The position numbers and the translations under genes are program-made. 64,000 nucleotides of DNA from WHSW01 sp963767475 (GTDB taxonomy: Bacteria; Actinomycetota; Thermoleophilia; Solirubrobacterales; 70-9): assembly GCA_963767475.1 (NCBI GenBank), contig CAVYEI010000003.1, forward strand, positions 1,054,001 to 1,118,000, given 5' to 3'. The notes beneath the pieces were generated by a model. That model was not told the origin of the DNA and did not search any database. It saw nothing but the letters and a program-made list of their open reading frames with translations. Below are positions 15,212 to 25,492 of this stretch, piece by piece (position 1 is the stretch's first letter; every line of letters starts with the position of its first letter).

Positions 15212-16726
15212 CTAGGCCTCGACGGCCTCTGCCTCGGCCTCTTCCTCGGACTCCTTGCGGTCCTCGGCCTCGTCGCGCTCGCGCTCGACCCCCTCGTCCT
15301 TCTCGCCCTTCTCCTCGGTCCCCGTGACCTGGTCGATCGAGCCCTTCATGTAGAAGGCCGACTCCGGCAGGTCGTCGTGCTGTCCGTCGAGGATCTCGCG
15401 GAAGCTGCGCACGGTCTCGGTCACGGGCACGTACTCGCCCTCGCGTCCGGTGAACTGCGAGGCGACGAAGAACGGCTGCGAGAGGAAGCGCTCGAGCTTG
15501 CGGGCGCGGTTGACCGCGACCTTGTCCTCGTCGGAGAGCTCGTCGATCCCGAGGATCGCGATGATGTCCTGGAGCTCCTTGTAGCGCTGCAGGTTCTCCT
15601 GGACCTCGGTCGCGGTGCGGTAGTGCTCCTCGCCGAGGATGTCCGGCTTGAGGATGGTCGAGGTCGAGTCGAGCGGATCGACCGCCGGGTAGATCCCCTT
15701 CTCCGAGATCGCCCGGGAGAGCGTCGTGGTCGCGTTCAGGTGCTGGAACACCGACGCCGGCGCCGGATCGGTGAGGTCGTCCGCCGGCACGTAGACCGCC
15801 TGGATCGAGGTGACCGATCCCTGCTTGGTCGAGCTGATCCGCTCCTGCAGGCCGCCCATCTCGGTCTCCAGCGTCGGCTGGTAGCCGACCGCCGAGGGCA
15901 TCCGCCCGAGCAGCGCCGAAACCTCGGAGCCCGCCTGGACGAAGCGGAAGATGTTGTCGATGAACAGCAGCACGTCCTGGCCGCCCTGCTCGCGGAAGTA
16001 CTCGGCCATCGTCAGACCCGAGAGCGCGACCCGCAGGCGTGCGCCGGGCGGCTCGTTCATCTGACCGAAGACGAGCATCGTCTTGTCGATCACGCCCGAT
16101 TCCTTCATCTCGAGCCAGAGGTCGTTGCCCTCACGCGAGCGCTCGCCGACGCCGCAGAAGGCCGAAAGGCCCTCGTGCTCCTCGGCGATGCTTCGGATCA
16201 GCTCCTGGATCAAAACGGTCTTGCCGACGCCGGCGCCGCCGAAGAGGCCGACCTTGCCGCCCTTCGCGTACGGCGCCAGCAGGTCGACGACCTTGATCCC
16301 GGTCTCGAGCATCTCCTGCGAGGGGGTCAGGTCCTCGACCGACGGGGCCGGCCGGTGGATCGGCCAGCGCTCCTCGGTCTCGACCGGCGGGCCGTGGTCG
16401 ATCGGGTCGCCGAGCAGGTTGAAGATCCGGCCGAGGGTGGCGTCGCCGACCGGGACCGTGATCGGACCTCCGGTGTCGAGCACCTCGTCGCCGCGCTGCA
16501 GTCCGTCGGTGGCGTCCATGGCGACCGCGCGAACCCGATCGTCACCGAGGTGCTGCTGCACCTCGCAGACCAGGTTCATCTCCGGACGGCTGCCCTCGCC
16601 GCTGACCTTGATCTCGAGCGCCGAGTAGATCTCCGGCAGCTGCTCGTCGAAGACCGCGTCGACGACCACCCCCGTGACGCTCTCGACCCTGCCGACGTTC
16701 TTACCGTTTCCGTTGTTCTCAGCCAT
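15212..16726 (-). CDS. atpD: F1Fo ATP synthase beta subunit
   Basis: 504 residues; the catalytic subunit of F1. The Walker A loop GGAGVGKT is at residues 163-170, followed by GVGERSREGNDL, and Walker B and the DELSEED-like region appear as DELSDEDK. The usual body ends near GSIDQVTG. It is followed by an unusual tail of about 35 residues (470-504) made almost only of Glu, Lys, Arg, Asp and Ala, ending EEEAEAEAVEA. The alpha subunit here has a comparable tail. Starts 10 nt after atpG. Confidence 0.97.
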   Translation of the reverse strand: MAENNGNGKNVGRVESVTGVVVDAVFDEQLPEIYSALEIKVSGEGSRPEMNLVCEVQQHLGDDRVRAVAMDATDGLQRGDEVLDTGGPITVPVGDATLGRIFNLLGDPIDHGPPVETEERWPIHRPAPSVEDLTPSQEMLETGIKVVDLLAPYAKGGKVGLFGGAGVGKTVLIQELIRSIAEEHEGLSAFCGVGERSREGNDLWLEMKESGVIDKTMLVFGQMNEPPGARLRVALSGLTMAEYFREQGGQDVLLFIDNIFRFVQAGSEVSALLGRMPSAVGYQPTLETEMGGLQERISSTKQGSVTSIQAVYVPADDLTDPAPASVFQHLNATTTLSRAISEKGIYPAVDPLDSTSTILKPDILGEEHYRTATEVQENLQRYKELQDIIAILGIDELSDEDKVAVNRARKLERFLSQPFFVASQFTGREGEYVPVTETVRSFREILDGQHDDLPESAFYMKGSIDQVTGTEEKGEKDEGVERERDEAEDRKESEEEAEAEAVEA

Positions 16727-16736
16727 GTTTCCCTTC

Positions 16737-17657
16737 TCAGCCGAGCGCTTCCGCTCCGCCGACGACTTCCAAGATTTCCTGCGTGATCTCCGCCTGCCGT
16801 GCCCGGTTCATCGCCAGGGTCAGGTCGCCGATCATGTCCTGCGCGTTCTCCGCCGCGGAGCGCATCGCGGTCATCCGCGCCCCGAGCTCGGACGCGGCCG
16901 ACTCGAGCAGGGCCCGGTAGACGGACAGATCGACGTACTCCTCGAACAGCATCGGCAACAGCAGCTCGGGATCGGGCTCGTAGTCCCAATAAGCCTTCTC
17001 GTGCGCTTCGGCGAGCTCCGGGTCGGCCGGCTCCTCGGGCTCCGGGATGCCCTCGCCGAAGACCTCCGCGTGCTGCATCGGCAGCAGCGTCTGGCGGCGC
17101 ACATACTGGGTCAGCGGCGAGACGTAACGGTTGTAGATCAGCTCGACCCGGTCGAGGTTCTCGTCCACGTACGCAGCGGTCACATCACGTGAGATCTCGC
17201 GGGCGTCGGTGAACGCCGGGCGGTCGGTGAAGCCGACGTAGGAGTTGTCGATCGACTCGCCACGGAAGTTCAGGGTCGAGTTGCCGCGGCGCCCGACGAC
17301 CGAGAAGCTGACCTCGGCGCCCTCGCCGGAGAACTCGCGCTTCAGTCGCAGGCCCTCGCGGATGATGTTGGCGTTGAAGGCGCCTGCAAGGCCGCGGTCG
17401 CCGGTGACCAGGATCACGCCGACCCGCTTCACGTCCTCGCGATCCTCGAGCAGGGCGATCCGCGGGATCGCCCCCTCGGCCGCGTCGGCGACCTGCTTGG
17501 TCATCTTCCGGATCGCCTGCGCGTAGGGGCGCATCTGGTCGATCCGCTGCTCGGCCCGCCGCAGGCGCGCGGCCGCGACCATCTCCATCGCACGGGTGAT
17601 CTTGTGGATGTTCTTGACCGAAGAGATTCGGTTGCGAACTTCCTTCTGCGAGGCCAT
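16737..17657 (-). CDS. atpG: F1Fo ATP synthase gamma subunit
   Basis: 306 residues; the rotor shaft of F1. The N-terminal helix has the family signature EVRNRISSVKNIHKITRAME, the Rossmann-like middle has LVTGDRGLAGAFN, and the C-terminal helix has RMTAMRSAAENAQDMI. An insertion rich in Glu, Pro and Asp (about residues 205-245, IPEPEEPADPELAEAHEKA) is present before the C-terminal helix; I do not know it from the E. coli protein. It directly follows atpA by 3 nt. Confidence 0.96.
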   Translation of the reverse strand: MASQKEVRNRISSVKNIHKITRAMEMVAAARLRRAEQRIDQMRPYAQAIRKMTKQVADAAEGAIPRIALLEDREDVKRVGVILVTGDRGLAGAFNANIIREGLRLKREFSGEGAEVSFSVVGRRGNSTLNFRGESIDNSYVGFTDRPAFTDAREISRDVTAAYVDENLDRVELIYNRYVSPLTQYVRRQTLLPMQHAEVFGEGIPEPEEPADPELAEAHEKAYWDYEPDPELLLPMLFEEYVDLSVYRALLESAASELGARMTAMRSAAENAQDMIGDLTLAMNRARQAEITQEILEVVGGAEALG

Positions 17658-17660
17658 CGG

Positions 17661-19366
<1,706 letters not shown>

Positions 19367-19401
19367 GCTTCGTTAGCTCCTTTGGTGGTTGGTCGCAGCG
19401 C

Positions 19402-19935
19402 CTAGGCGGCAGCCGCGACTTCCTTTCTAAGTCTCTCCAACTTCGAACGTACGCTGGCATCGAGGACCTTGTTGCCGACCCGCAGCACGAGGCCACCGAG
19501 GATCTCGGGGTCCACCTCCGAGGTCATGTCGATCTCGCGGTCGGTCTGACGCTCGACCTCGCCGCGGACCTTCTCCACCACCTCCGAGTCGAGCTCGATC
19601 GCGCTCGTCAGCCTCACCTCGAGCCGCCCCTTGGCCTCGGCCCAGAGCTCGTCGAAGCGATCGCGGATCTGGAAGATCGCCGGCATCCGGTGCTTCTCCG
19701 CCAGCAGGGCGAGGAAGTTGATCAGCTCGGCGCTGGCGCCCGAGACCGCCTTCTCGATCCCCTCGCGCTTCTCCGCCGAGGAGAAGTAGGGGCTGAAGAA
19801 GAACACCTGCAGGTCGCGATCCTCGGAGATCGCATCGGCGAACTGGTCGAGCTGCTCGTGGATCTCGTCGAGCCGATCGGTGTCCTGCGCCGCCTCGAAC
19901 AGCGCCTGCGCATATACGCGAGCGATCTCCTCCAT
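19402..19935 (-). CDS. atpH: F1Fo ATP synthase delta subunit
   Basis: 177 residues; links the peripheral stalk to the top of F1. It has the family N-terminal six-helix domain (MEEIARVYAQALFEAA, then FFFSPYFSSAEKREGI) and the C-terminal signature DPEILGGLVLRVGNKVLDAS. It starts at ATG 19935, which overlaps the atpF stop as TGATG, so the two are translationally coupled. Confidence 0.95.
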   Translation of the reverse strand: MEEIARVYAQALFEAAQDTDRLDEIHEQLDQFADAISEDRDLQVFFFSPYFSSAEKREGIEKAVSGASAELINFLALLAEKHRMPAIFQIRDRFDELWAEAKGRLEVRLTSAIELDSEVVEKVRGEVERQTDREIDMTSEVDPEILGGLVLRVGNKVLDASVRSKLERLRKEVAAAA

Positions 19936-20528
19936 CAGTTGTTCGAGGCCTCGCTTCCTGCCAGGGCGGAGAAGTCGACCTCCGCCAGCGCTTCCTCGAC
20001 CAGCCGCTTGTGATCGGCGTCGTCGAGCGACTTGCGGGTCACCTTCTCGGTCGCGAGCACGGTCAGGTCGGCGACCTCCTTGCGGATCTGCTCGAGCGCG
20101 CGCTTGGTCTCCATCTCGATGTCCTTGCGGGCGGCGGCGACCAGCTCCTCGCGCTTCTCCTTGCCGACGGTGGTCGCCTCGGCGACCGCGGACTCCGAGG
20201 CCTTGCGCGAGCGGGCGAGGATGTCGTCGGCCTGCTCGCGCGCCTCCTTCAGGCGCTGGCGGTACTCGGCCAGCAGCTCGTCGGCCTCCTCACGCGTCTT
20301 CTCGGCCGCGTCGATGTTTTCGCGGATCGCGTTCGCGCGCTTCTCCAGCGCCTCGCCGATTCGCGGGAAGGCGAACTTCGAGAGCACCCAGACGGTGAAC
20401 CCGAACGCCAGAACCGTCCAGAACATCAGCCCCAGTGAGGGCGAAACGAGAAAGCTTCCGCCCTCGTCCTCGGCCCCGTGCTCGGCTTGGGCGATCAGGA
20501 ACGTCGCGATGTCTCCGGCAACTTCCAC
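19935..20528 (-). CDS. atpF: F1Fo ATP synthase subunit b
   Basis: 197 residues beginning at GTG 20528. One transmembrane helix (about residues 30-48, LGLMFWTVLAFGFTVWVLS) is followed by a long charged helix with the ARG/KRA spacing typical of subunit b (IGEALEKRANAIRENIDAAE). This forms the peripheral stalk. An unusual 25-residue periplasmic N-terminus precedes the membrane helix. It is 3 nt from atpE. Confidence 0.95.
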   Translation of the reverse strand: MEVAGDIATFLIAQAEHGAEDEGGSFLVSPSLGLMFWTVLAFGFTVWVLSKFAFPRIGEALEKRANAIRENIDAAEKTREEADELLAEYRQRLKEAREQADDILARSRKASESAVAEATTVGKEKREELVAAARKDIEMETKRALEQIRKEVADLTVLATEKVTRKSLDDADHKRLVEEALAEVDFSALAGSEASNN

Positions 20529-20531
20529 GGC

Positions 20532-20798
20532 CTAGAGGAAGAACGCGATCAGGCCGAAGATGAAGGTGTAGAAGGCGACCGCCTCGGTGAGCGCGAAGCC
20601 GAGCCAGCGGATCGACTGCAGCTCGTCCTTCATCTCGGGCTGGCGGGCGACCGACTCGATCTCCTTGCCGAAGATGATGCCGATGCCGATGCCGGCGCCG
20701 ATCGAGCCGAGGCCGGCACCGACGCCGAGCGCGATCGCCTTGCCGGCGTCGGTGACATCGCCTGTCACCTCTGCGATCGGAAGGGCTAGAAGGTCCAT
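20532..20798 (-). CDS. atpE: F1Fo ATP synthase subunit c
   Basis: 88 residues from ATG 20798, with the Shine-Dalgarno sequence AAGGAG just upstream. Two hydrophobic helices flank the polar loop ARQPEM. The N-terminal helix has the glycine ladder GLGSIGAGIGIG, and the second helix carries the ion-binding carboxylate Glu72 in ALTEAVAFY. The flanking residues lack the Gln/Ser-Thr set of Na+-binding rings, so proton coupling is expected. The ring forms the rotor in the membrane. Confidence 0.97.
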   Translation of the reverse strand: MDLLALPIAEVTGDVTDAGKAIALGVGAGLGSIGAGIGIGIIFGKEIESVARQPEMKDELQSIRWLGFALTEAVAFYTFIFGLIAFFL

Positions 20799-20815
20799 TC
20801 GTTGTTGCTCCTTTT

Positions 20816-21736
20816 CTAGTGGGTTTCGGCGGTCGCTCCGCCGATGTAGATGGCTGTCAAGGTCGAGAAGATGAATGCCTGCAGCGTCGCCACCAGCCCG
20901 ATCTCGAAGACGAAGAAGGCGAACGCGAGCGGGAAGGTGAGCACGCCGAGCGCCGCGAGCCCCAGCAGGACGGCGAGGCCGCCGGCCATGAACAGGATCA
21001 GCAGGTGGCCGGCGAGAATGTTGGCGAACAAACGCACGGAGAGCGAGATCAGCCGGACCATGTGCGAGATCGCCTCGATCACGAAGATCAGCCCCCGGCC
21101 AACGGGGTTCATGTCCTCGAGCCCCGGCGGCAACCACGACTTCAGGTAGCCGATGAAGCCCTTGGCCCGCACACCCTCGAGGTGATACGCGACGACCGAG
21201 ATCAGCGCCAGCACCAGCGGAATCGAGATGTTCGCCGTCGCCGCATAGATCGCCAGCGAGGGCACCTCGAGGCCGAACACGTCCACCTTGTGCTCGGTGT
21301 TGGTCGGCAGCGGTATGTAGCCGAGCATGTTCGAGAACCAGATGAAGAAGAAGAGGCCGGCCAGATAGGGAAACCACTTCCTGGCCAGCTTCTGATCGGG
21401 GATGTTGCCGCCGGTGATGTTGTTGCGGGTCAAGTCGTAGGCGAGCTCGACCGCCATCTGGACCTTGTTCGGCTCGCGCTGCATGCGGCTGGCGATGAAC
21501 AGCATCGTGCCGATCGTCAAACCGCTGGCGAGCACCAGATAGAGCACCGCCTTTGTGATCGAGACGTCGATGCCGCCGATCGTGATCTCGATCCACGGTT
21601 CGAGCTTGAACTCGTTCTGAGGCTGGAACTCGTCGTTCTCGCCGGCACTGCCGACGATCACCACGAGCAGGATCGTGATTCCCAGGTAGAGCCCGAGCGC
21701 GAGAAGGACCTTGGCCTTGGTGCTCCAGGAGCTCAT
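20816..21736 (-). CDS. atpB: F1Fo ATP synthase subunit a
   Basis: 306 residues with about six transmembrane segments; the stator of the proton channel. The essential Arg is Arg235 in LISLSVRLFANILAGH, and the family stretch FIWFSNMLGYIPLP is present. The N-terminal region up to residue 60 contains an extra helix and a periplasmic segment. It starts at ATG 21736, overlapping the stop of the AtpI-like gene by ATGA. Confidence 0.96.
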   Translation of the reverse strand: MSSWSTKAKVLLALGLYLGITILLVVIVGSAGENDEFQPQNEFKLEPWIEITIGGIDVSITKAVLYLVLASGLTIGTMLFIASRMQREPNKVQMAVELAYDLTRNNITGGNIPDQKLARKWFPYLAGLFFFIWFSNMLGYIPLPTNTEHKVDVFGLEVPSLAIYAATANISIPLVLALISVVAYHLEGVRAKGFIGYLKSWLPPGLEDMNPVGRGLIFVIEAISHMVRLISLSVRLFANILAGHLLILFMAGGLAVLLGLAALGVLTFPLAFAFFVFEIGLVATLQAFIFSTLTAIYIGGATAETH

Positions 21737-22134
21737 CGCGGGCCCTCGGGGTAGAAGAGCTTCGAGATCGCCAGGGTGCCGAGGTGCGCGGTGACCAGCA
21801 CCAGGGTCAGCAGCGCCGCGGCGAGGCCGTCCTCGCGCTCGCCGAGCAGGCCGACGAGCAGGATCGCGAGCGTGACCAGCCAGAGGCGACCGAGGGTCGA
21901 GAAGCCGACGATGCCGAGCGCCCGGTTGCGCTCACCGCGCTTCAGCGCCGCGACCGAGGCCCGGTCGGCGTAGGCGAGGATCGCGTGCTGGGCAAGCCAG
22001 GCAGCCGCGGCGGCGGCGTAGCCGAGCAGCGGCAGATCGGCGACCACGAACACCGGCAGCGCCAGCGCCAGCAGCGCGAGGTCGGCGTAGCGGAGAAGCA
22101 GGCCAGGACGCGCGCCGCTCGAGGCGGCGGGCAC
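21733..22134 (-). CDS. AtpI-like membrane protein
   Basis: 133 residues if started at GTG 22134, one base after the stop of the preceding small gene. Four hydrophobic segments (LLLRYADLALLALALPVFVV onward) separated by Arg-rich loops, and a position directly before atpB, match the poorly conserved AtpI/subunit I proteins that help assemble the c-ring. Sequence similarity to known AtpI is not obvious by eye, so the call rests mainly on context and topology. Confidence 0.6.
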   Translation of the reverse strand: MPAASSGARPGLLLRYADLALLALALPVFVVADLPLLGYAAAAAAWLAQHAILAYADRASVAALKRGERNRALGIVGFSTLGRLWLVTLAILLVGLLGEREDGLAAALLTLVLVTAHLGTLAISKLFYPEGPR

Positions 22135-22135
22135 G

Positions 22136-22333
22136 TCAGAGCCTTCTAAAGCGAGCGTAGACAAGAGCAAGACCGGCGACGAGGCCCGCGAACAGCCCAA
22201 GCAGGCCGAGCGGCACCGCAAGGCCCACCAGCGAGCCGAGCCCGTACCCGACCGCCGACCCCCCCAGCATCGCTGCGATCAGGGAGAGGCCGGCCGTGGC
22301 GGCGTCCACCCTCGTCGGAGGGCCCTCGGTCAT
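22136..22333 (-). CDS. AtpZ-like small membrane protein
   Basis: 65 residues with two hydrophobic helices (about 13-31 and 36-58) and glycine-rich packing (MLGGSAVGYGLGSLVG). This is the two-helix hairpin layout of AtpZ proteins, which often open ATP synthase operons. It is the first gene of the operon here; the next gene starts one base after its stop (TGACGTG). Confidence 0.6.
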   Translation of the reverse strand: MTEGPPTRVDAATAGLSLIAAMLGGSAVGYGLGSLVGLAVPLGLLGLFAGLVAGLALVYARFRRL

Positions 22334-22423
22334 CGGAGTAGTTGAAGTAGCGGCCTGGCAATGGCGGTCGCGAAAAGTACGCGTAGAAAAGATCTCCCAG
22401 GAACGAACTAGAGCAACCGCCCA

Positions 22424-22443
22424 CAGTGGTCCGTCAGTGGTCC
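22424..22443. repeat. Direct repeat CAGTGGTCC x2 upstream of the ATP synthase operon
   Basis: CAGTGGTCC occurs at 22424-22432 and again at 22435-22443, an 11-nt period (one helical turn), inside the 187-nt gap that must hold the operon promoter. It may be a regulator site. No convincing -35/-10 pair was found in the gap. Confidence 0.35.
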
Positions 22444-22520
22444 ATCAGCCGGGCGGACGACGACTATAACCGAGACGAGCGGGCCGCGGAGGCGCGCTTG
22501 TAACAAGTTTGTGACAGCCG

Positions 22521-23792
22521 CTACGGGGTCTCGCTGCGGTCCGGATCGATCGCCTCGAACTCGCCGGTCTCCGGGTCGACCGCGGGGAAGTTGCCGGTCT
22601 CCAACTCCATCGCCACACCCTCGTCGACGGCGGCCTCCTCGGGCGGGCTCCCGCCGGGCCCGAAGAGCTCGCGCAGGCGCGTCGTCCGCAGCTTCAGGAT
22701 CTCGAGCGTGATCACCAGGTAGACGCTCGCCGCGAGGGCGGCGATCGCGCAGGCGACCATGACCGCGGTCCAGAGGGCGTCGAAGTTGCCGTGGTCGTCG
22801 GAGTAGGGGACGAAGCGCAGGGCGAGTGCGAGGCCGGCCATCACCAGCGCCCAGCCGTAGAGGTAGGCGAGCGTGCGCCGCTGCGAGAAGCCGATGTTGG
22901 CCATCCGATGATGGAAGTGCCAGCGGTCGGCGCGGTAGATCGGCTGCCGGTACTTGATCCGCTTCGCGATCACGAACCCGGTGTCGAGGATCGGCACCGC
23001 GAGGATCAGCAGGGGCAGGATCAGGGCGATCACCGCGTTCGTCTTCAGCGCCCCCTGGACGGCGACCGCACCGAGCAGGTAGCCGAGCAGGTTCGAGCCG
23101 GTGTCGCCCATGAAGCTGGTCGCGGGCGGGAAGCCGTGGCGCAGGAAGCCGAGCGCGCCGCCGGCCGTCAGCGCCGCCAGCACCCCGGCGCCGGGCTTGT
23201 CGAGCGAGAGCGCGATCACCGAGAGCGCCGCGGCCGAGATCACGCAGACGCCGGCGGCGAGGCCGTCGACGCCGTCGATCAGGTTGATCACGTTGATCAC
23301 CGCGACGATGCCGATGATCGTCAGCACGTGGCCGAGATGGACGCTGCCGATCAGGCCGATGTCGAAGAGCTCGACCGAGCGCAGGTTGACCCCGCCGACG
23401 AACGGCAGCGTGAACGAGCTCGCGTTGACGCCGTTGAGCACCGGGATCGCCGCCGCCACCGTCTGGCCGGCGAGCTTCAGCAACGGCGCCAGCTCGAACA
23501 CGTCGTCGAGGACTCCGACGGTGACGATCACCACGGCGCCGACGAGCAGCGCCTGGGTCTGCTCGGCCCAGGGCAGGAAGAGGATCGCGGCAACGCTGGT
23601 GCCGACGAAGATCGCCAGGCCGCCGAGCTTCGGCGTCGGGTCGGTGTGCAGGCTGCGCGCGTTCGGGTAGTCGATCGCCCCGATCCGCCAGGCGATCCGC
23701 TCGGCAACCGGGACCAGCAGCCAGGCGAGCACGGCGGCGACCAGGAAGGCGAACAGCGCCTGGATCGTCTCCGGGCGCCCGTCGACGAACAC
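22521..23792 (-). CDS. WecA/MraY family polyprenyl-phosphate sugar-1-phosphate transferase
   Basis: 423 residues starting at GTG 23792, about 11 transmembrane segments. It belongs to the family that moves a HexNAc 1-phosphate from UDP-HexNAc to undecaprenyl (decaprenyl) phosphate, the first step of wall polymer synthesis. Motifs are GVLDDVFEL (Mg-binding Asp pair), NVINLIDGVDGLAAG, MGDTGSNLLGYLLG, and the cytoplasmic WHFHHRMANIGFSQRR, which is the HxHH loop typical of WecA/TagO rather than MraY. A charged tail of about 60 residues follows. This gene sits before the ATP synthase operon in other actinobacteria as rfe/wecA. Confidence 0.9.
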   Translation of the reverse strand: MFVDGRPETIQALFAFLVAAVLAWLLVPVAERIAWRIGAIDYPNARSLHTDPTPKLGGLAIFVGTSVAAILFLPWAEQTQALLVGAVVIVTVGVLDDVFELAPLLKLAGQTVAAAIPVLNGVNASSFTLPFVGGVNLRSVELFDIGLIGSVHLGHVLTIIGIVAVINVINLIDGVDGLAAGVCVISAAALSVIALSLDKPGAGVLAALTAGGALGFLRHGFPPATSFMGDTGSNLLGYLLGAVAVQGALKTNAVIALILPLLILAVPILDTGFVIAKRIKYRQPIYRADRWHFHHRMANIGFSQRRTLAYLYGWALVMAGLALALRFVPYSDDHGNFDALWTAVMVACAIAALAASVYLVITLEILKLRTTRLRELFGPGGSPPEEAAVDEGVAMELETGNFPAVDPETGEFEAIDPDRSETP

Positions 23793-23794
23793 GG

Positions 23795-24802
23795 CTACCC
23801 CGCCGCTCCGAGGATGCCGTCGACGAGCAGCTGCGGGTCGCGGGGGTGGCGCGGCCCGGGCTCCGAGTCCCGCTTGACCAGCTCGAGCTCCTCCGCACTC
23901 GCCAGCGGCCGCAACAGCCCCGCCGCGATCAGGCCCACGTCGACCGCCCCCATGCGGCCGCTGAAGATCGTGTAGACGGGGGTGCCGAGCGCGACCGCCT
24001 CGCGGTTCATCGTCCCCCCCGCGCTGACCACGAGGTCGGCGTAGGCGATCAGGCTCTGGGCGTCGATCGCGCGCTCGGGGACGATCAGCGAGGGCTCCGA
24101 GCGGGCGCGGACGGCGTCGGCCTGGGCCTCGGTGCGCGGGATCACGACCGCGACCGCCCGTTCGTCGGCGGCGAGCCGGTCGAGCACCGCGTCGTAGACG
24201 GGGTTTCGCTCGTGATACGCGGAAGTCTCCGGCGGCGGGCGGACGACAGCCAGCACGGCCTCACGATCGATGCCGAGCTGGTCGAGAACCGCGGCGTCCG
24301 CTTGGAAGTCGGCGAGGTAGTAGTCCTCCTTCAGCCCCGGGTAGCGGACCAGCTTGCGCTCGGCCGCCCCCGCCCGGCGCATCGCCTCGACCCCGATCGC
24401 GTCGGGAGCGAGCACGCGGCGCGCGGCGCGGAAGGCGAGCTGGCGCTGCAGGCCGGCGAACTCGTAGTCCTGCATCTGCGCCGCGGGGATCCTGAGCAGC
24501 GTCGAGACGACCGCGAGGTCTACCGAGCCGTGCCCGATCGCGAGCTCGAAGCGCCGGGGGCGAGCCCACGAGGCCAGCGCCCGGCTCCGGCGTGCGACCG
24601 CGAGGCCCTTGCCGGCCGTGCCGCCGCCGGCGTGGGCGCCGATCACCTCGTGGTCGAGACCGAGCCGTTCGAGGATGCCGACCGTCTGCCCATACTCGCG
24701 CGCGGTGATCTCGACCTCGTCGCCGCGCTCGCGCAGGCGCTCGACGATCGGCCGCAATACGAGCGGATGAGCCGCGGCGGTGCAATCGACCCAGATCCTC
24801 AT
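23795..24802 (-). CDS. DUF354 family protein (glycosyltransferase-B-like fold)
   Basis: 335 residues from ATG 24802 (MRIWVDCTAAAHPLVLRPIV). It matches the DUF354 family, whose fold resembles UDP-GlcNAc 2-epimerase and GT-B glycosyltransferases: an N-terminal half with the AREYGQTVGILERLGLDHEV and IGHGSVD regions and a C-terminal half with VVSAGGTMNREAVALGTPVY, a nucleotide-sugar-like loop. The biochemical function of the family is not known to me. It precedes the WecA-like gene by 2 nt, so a role in polymer or glycan assembly is plausible. Confidence 0.8.
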   Translation of the reverse strand: MRIWVDCTAAAHPLVLRPIVERLRERGDEVEITAREYGQTVGILERLGLDHEVIGAHAGGGTAGKGLAVARRSRALASWARPRRFELAIGHGSVDLAVVSTLLRIPAAQMQDYEFAGLQRQLAFRAARRVLAPDAIGVEAMRRAGAAERKLVRYPGLKEDYYLADFQADAAVLDQLGIDREAVLAVVRPPPETSAYHERNPVYDAVLDRLAADERAVAVVIPRTEAQADAVRARSEPSLIVPERAIDAQSLIAYADLVVSAGGTMNREAVALGTPVYTIFSGRMGAVDVGLIAAGLLRPLASAEELELVKRDSEPGPRHPRDPQLLVDGILGAAG

Positions 24803-24812
24803 CGCGCGCCGA

Positions 24813-24818
24813 AACTTA
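24813..24818 (-). promoter_or_regulatory. Leaderless -10 box (TAAGTT) for the DUF354-WecA pair
   Basis: Minus-strand TAAGTT followed by 10 nt and ATG 24802, without a Shine-Dalgarno sequence. The 77-nt gap is shared with the divergent secreted-protein gene at 24880. Confidence 0.4.
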
Positions 24819-24879
24819 CGGGCAGCTTCGGGGGTTTGGTCGTTGGGGGGAGTCAACGACTCCAATAGGGAGGTTCAAA

Positions 24880-25482
24880 ATGAAGCGGAAGAGACTGCCC
24901 TCGCCGGCGATGCTGGTCGCCGTTCTGGCGCTCGTCGCGGGCCTGACCGGCTCCGCCGTCGCCCTCAAGGGCAAGAACTCGGTCAAGTCCAACGACATCG
25001 CCCCGGGCGCCGTCAAGGGCAAGGACATCGCCACCGGGGCGGTGAAGCCGCCGAAGCTCGACCTGATCAAGGTCGACGGTGAGGCCGGCCCGCTGCCGAC
25101 CGCGTCGGTGCCGGCAATCGACCTCGGCGGGCCCTCGGTGACGATCAACGTGCCCGAGACCGGGCTGGTCGCGATCTACGCCCGCGGAACCGGACAGATC
25201 GACGGCGGCGGCGGCAACGCCCTCGCCCAGATCCACCTGTTCGAGCCCACCCTGTTCGCCAACGCCCCGCGGATCCTCGAGTTCGACTCGGCCGATCCGC
25301 AGCTGCGGATCAGCACCCCGGGGACCGGGAACCTGGACGGCACCCCGTCGCTCACCCGCGGCGGCTGGATCGTCTTCCCGGCGAACAAGGGCACGTACAC
25401 GTTCTCGCTCTTCTACAGCGTCGCCGGCGGTGGCACCGCGACGTTCGAGAACACCGGCCTGTGGGCGGGAGTGGTCGGCTAG
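24880..25482 (+). CDS. Secreted protein with an NSV-NDI-GAV N-terminal motif
   Basis: 200 residues with signal peptide (about 1-28). Immediately after it stands KNSVKSNDIAPGAVKGKDIATGAVK, quoted in part as NSVKSNDIAPGAVKG, a short repeated motif that I associate with exported proteins of this actinobacterial group. The remainder (about 75-200) is a Gly/Thr-rich beta-sandwich-like domain with no catalytic signature. It has a clear Shine-Dalgarno (GGGAGG) 8 nt before the ATG, unlike its leaderless neighbours. It is inserted between divergent and convergent housekeeping genes. Function unknown. Confidence 0.75.
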   Translation: MKRKRLPSPAMLVAVLALVAGLTGSAVALKGKNSVKSNDIAPGAVKGKDIATGAVKPPKLDLIKVDGEAGPLPTASVPAIDLGGPSVTINVPETGLVAIYARGTGQIDGGGGNALAQIHLFEPTLFANAPRILEFDSADPQLRISTPGTGNLDGTPSLTRGGWIVFPANKGTYTFSLFYSVAGGGTATFENTGLWAGVVG

Positions 25483-25492
25483 AGCGGCCGAA

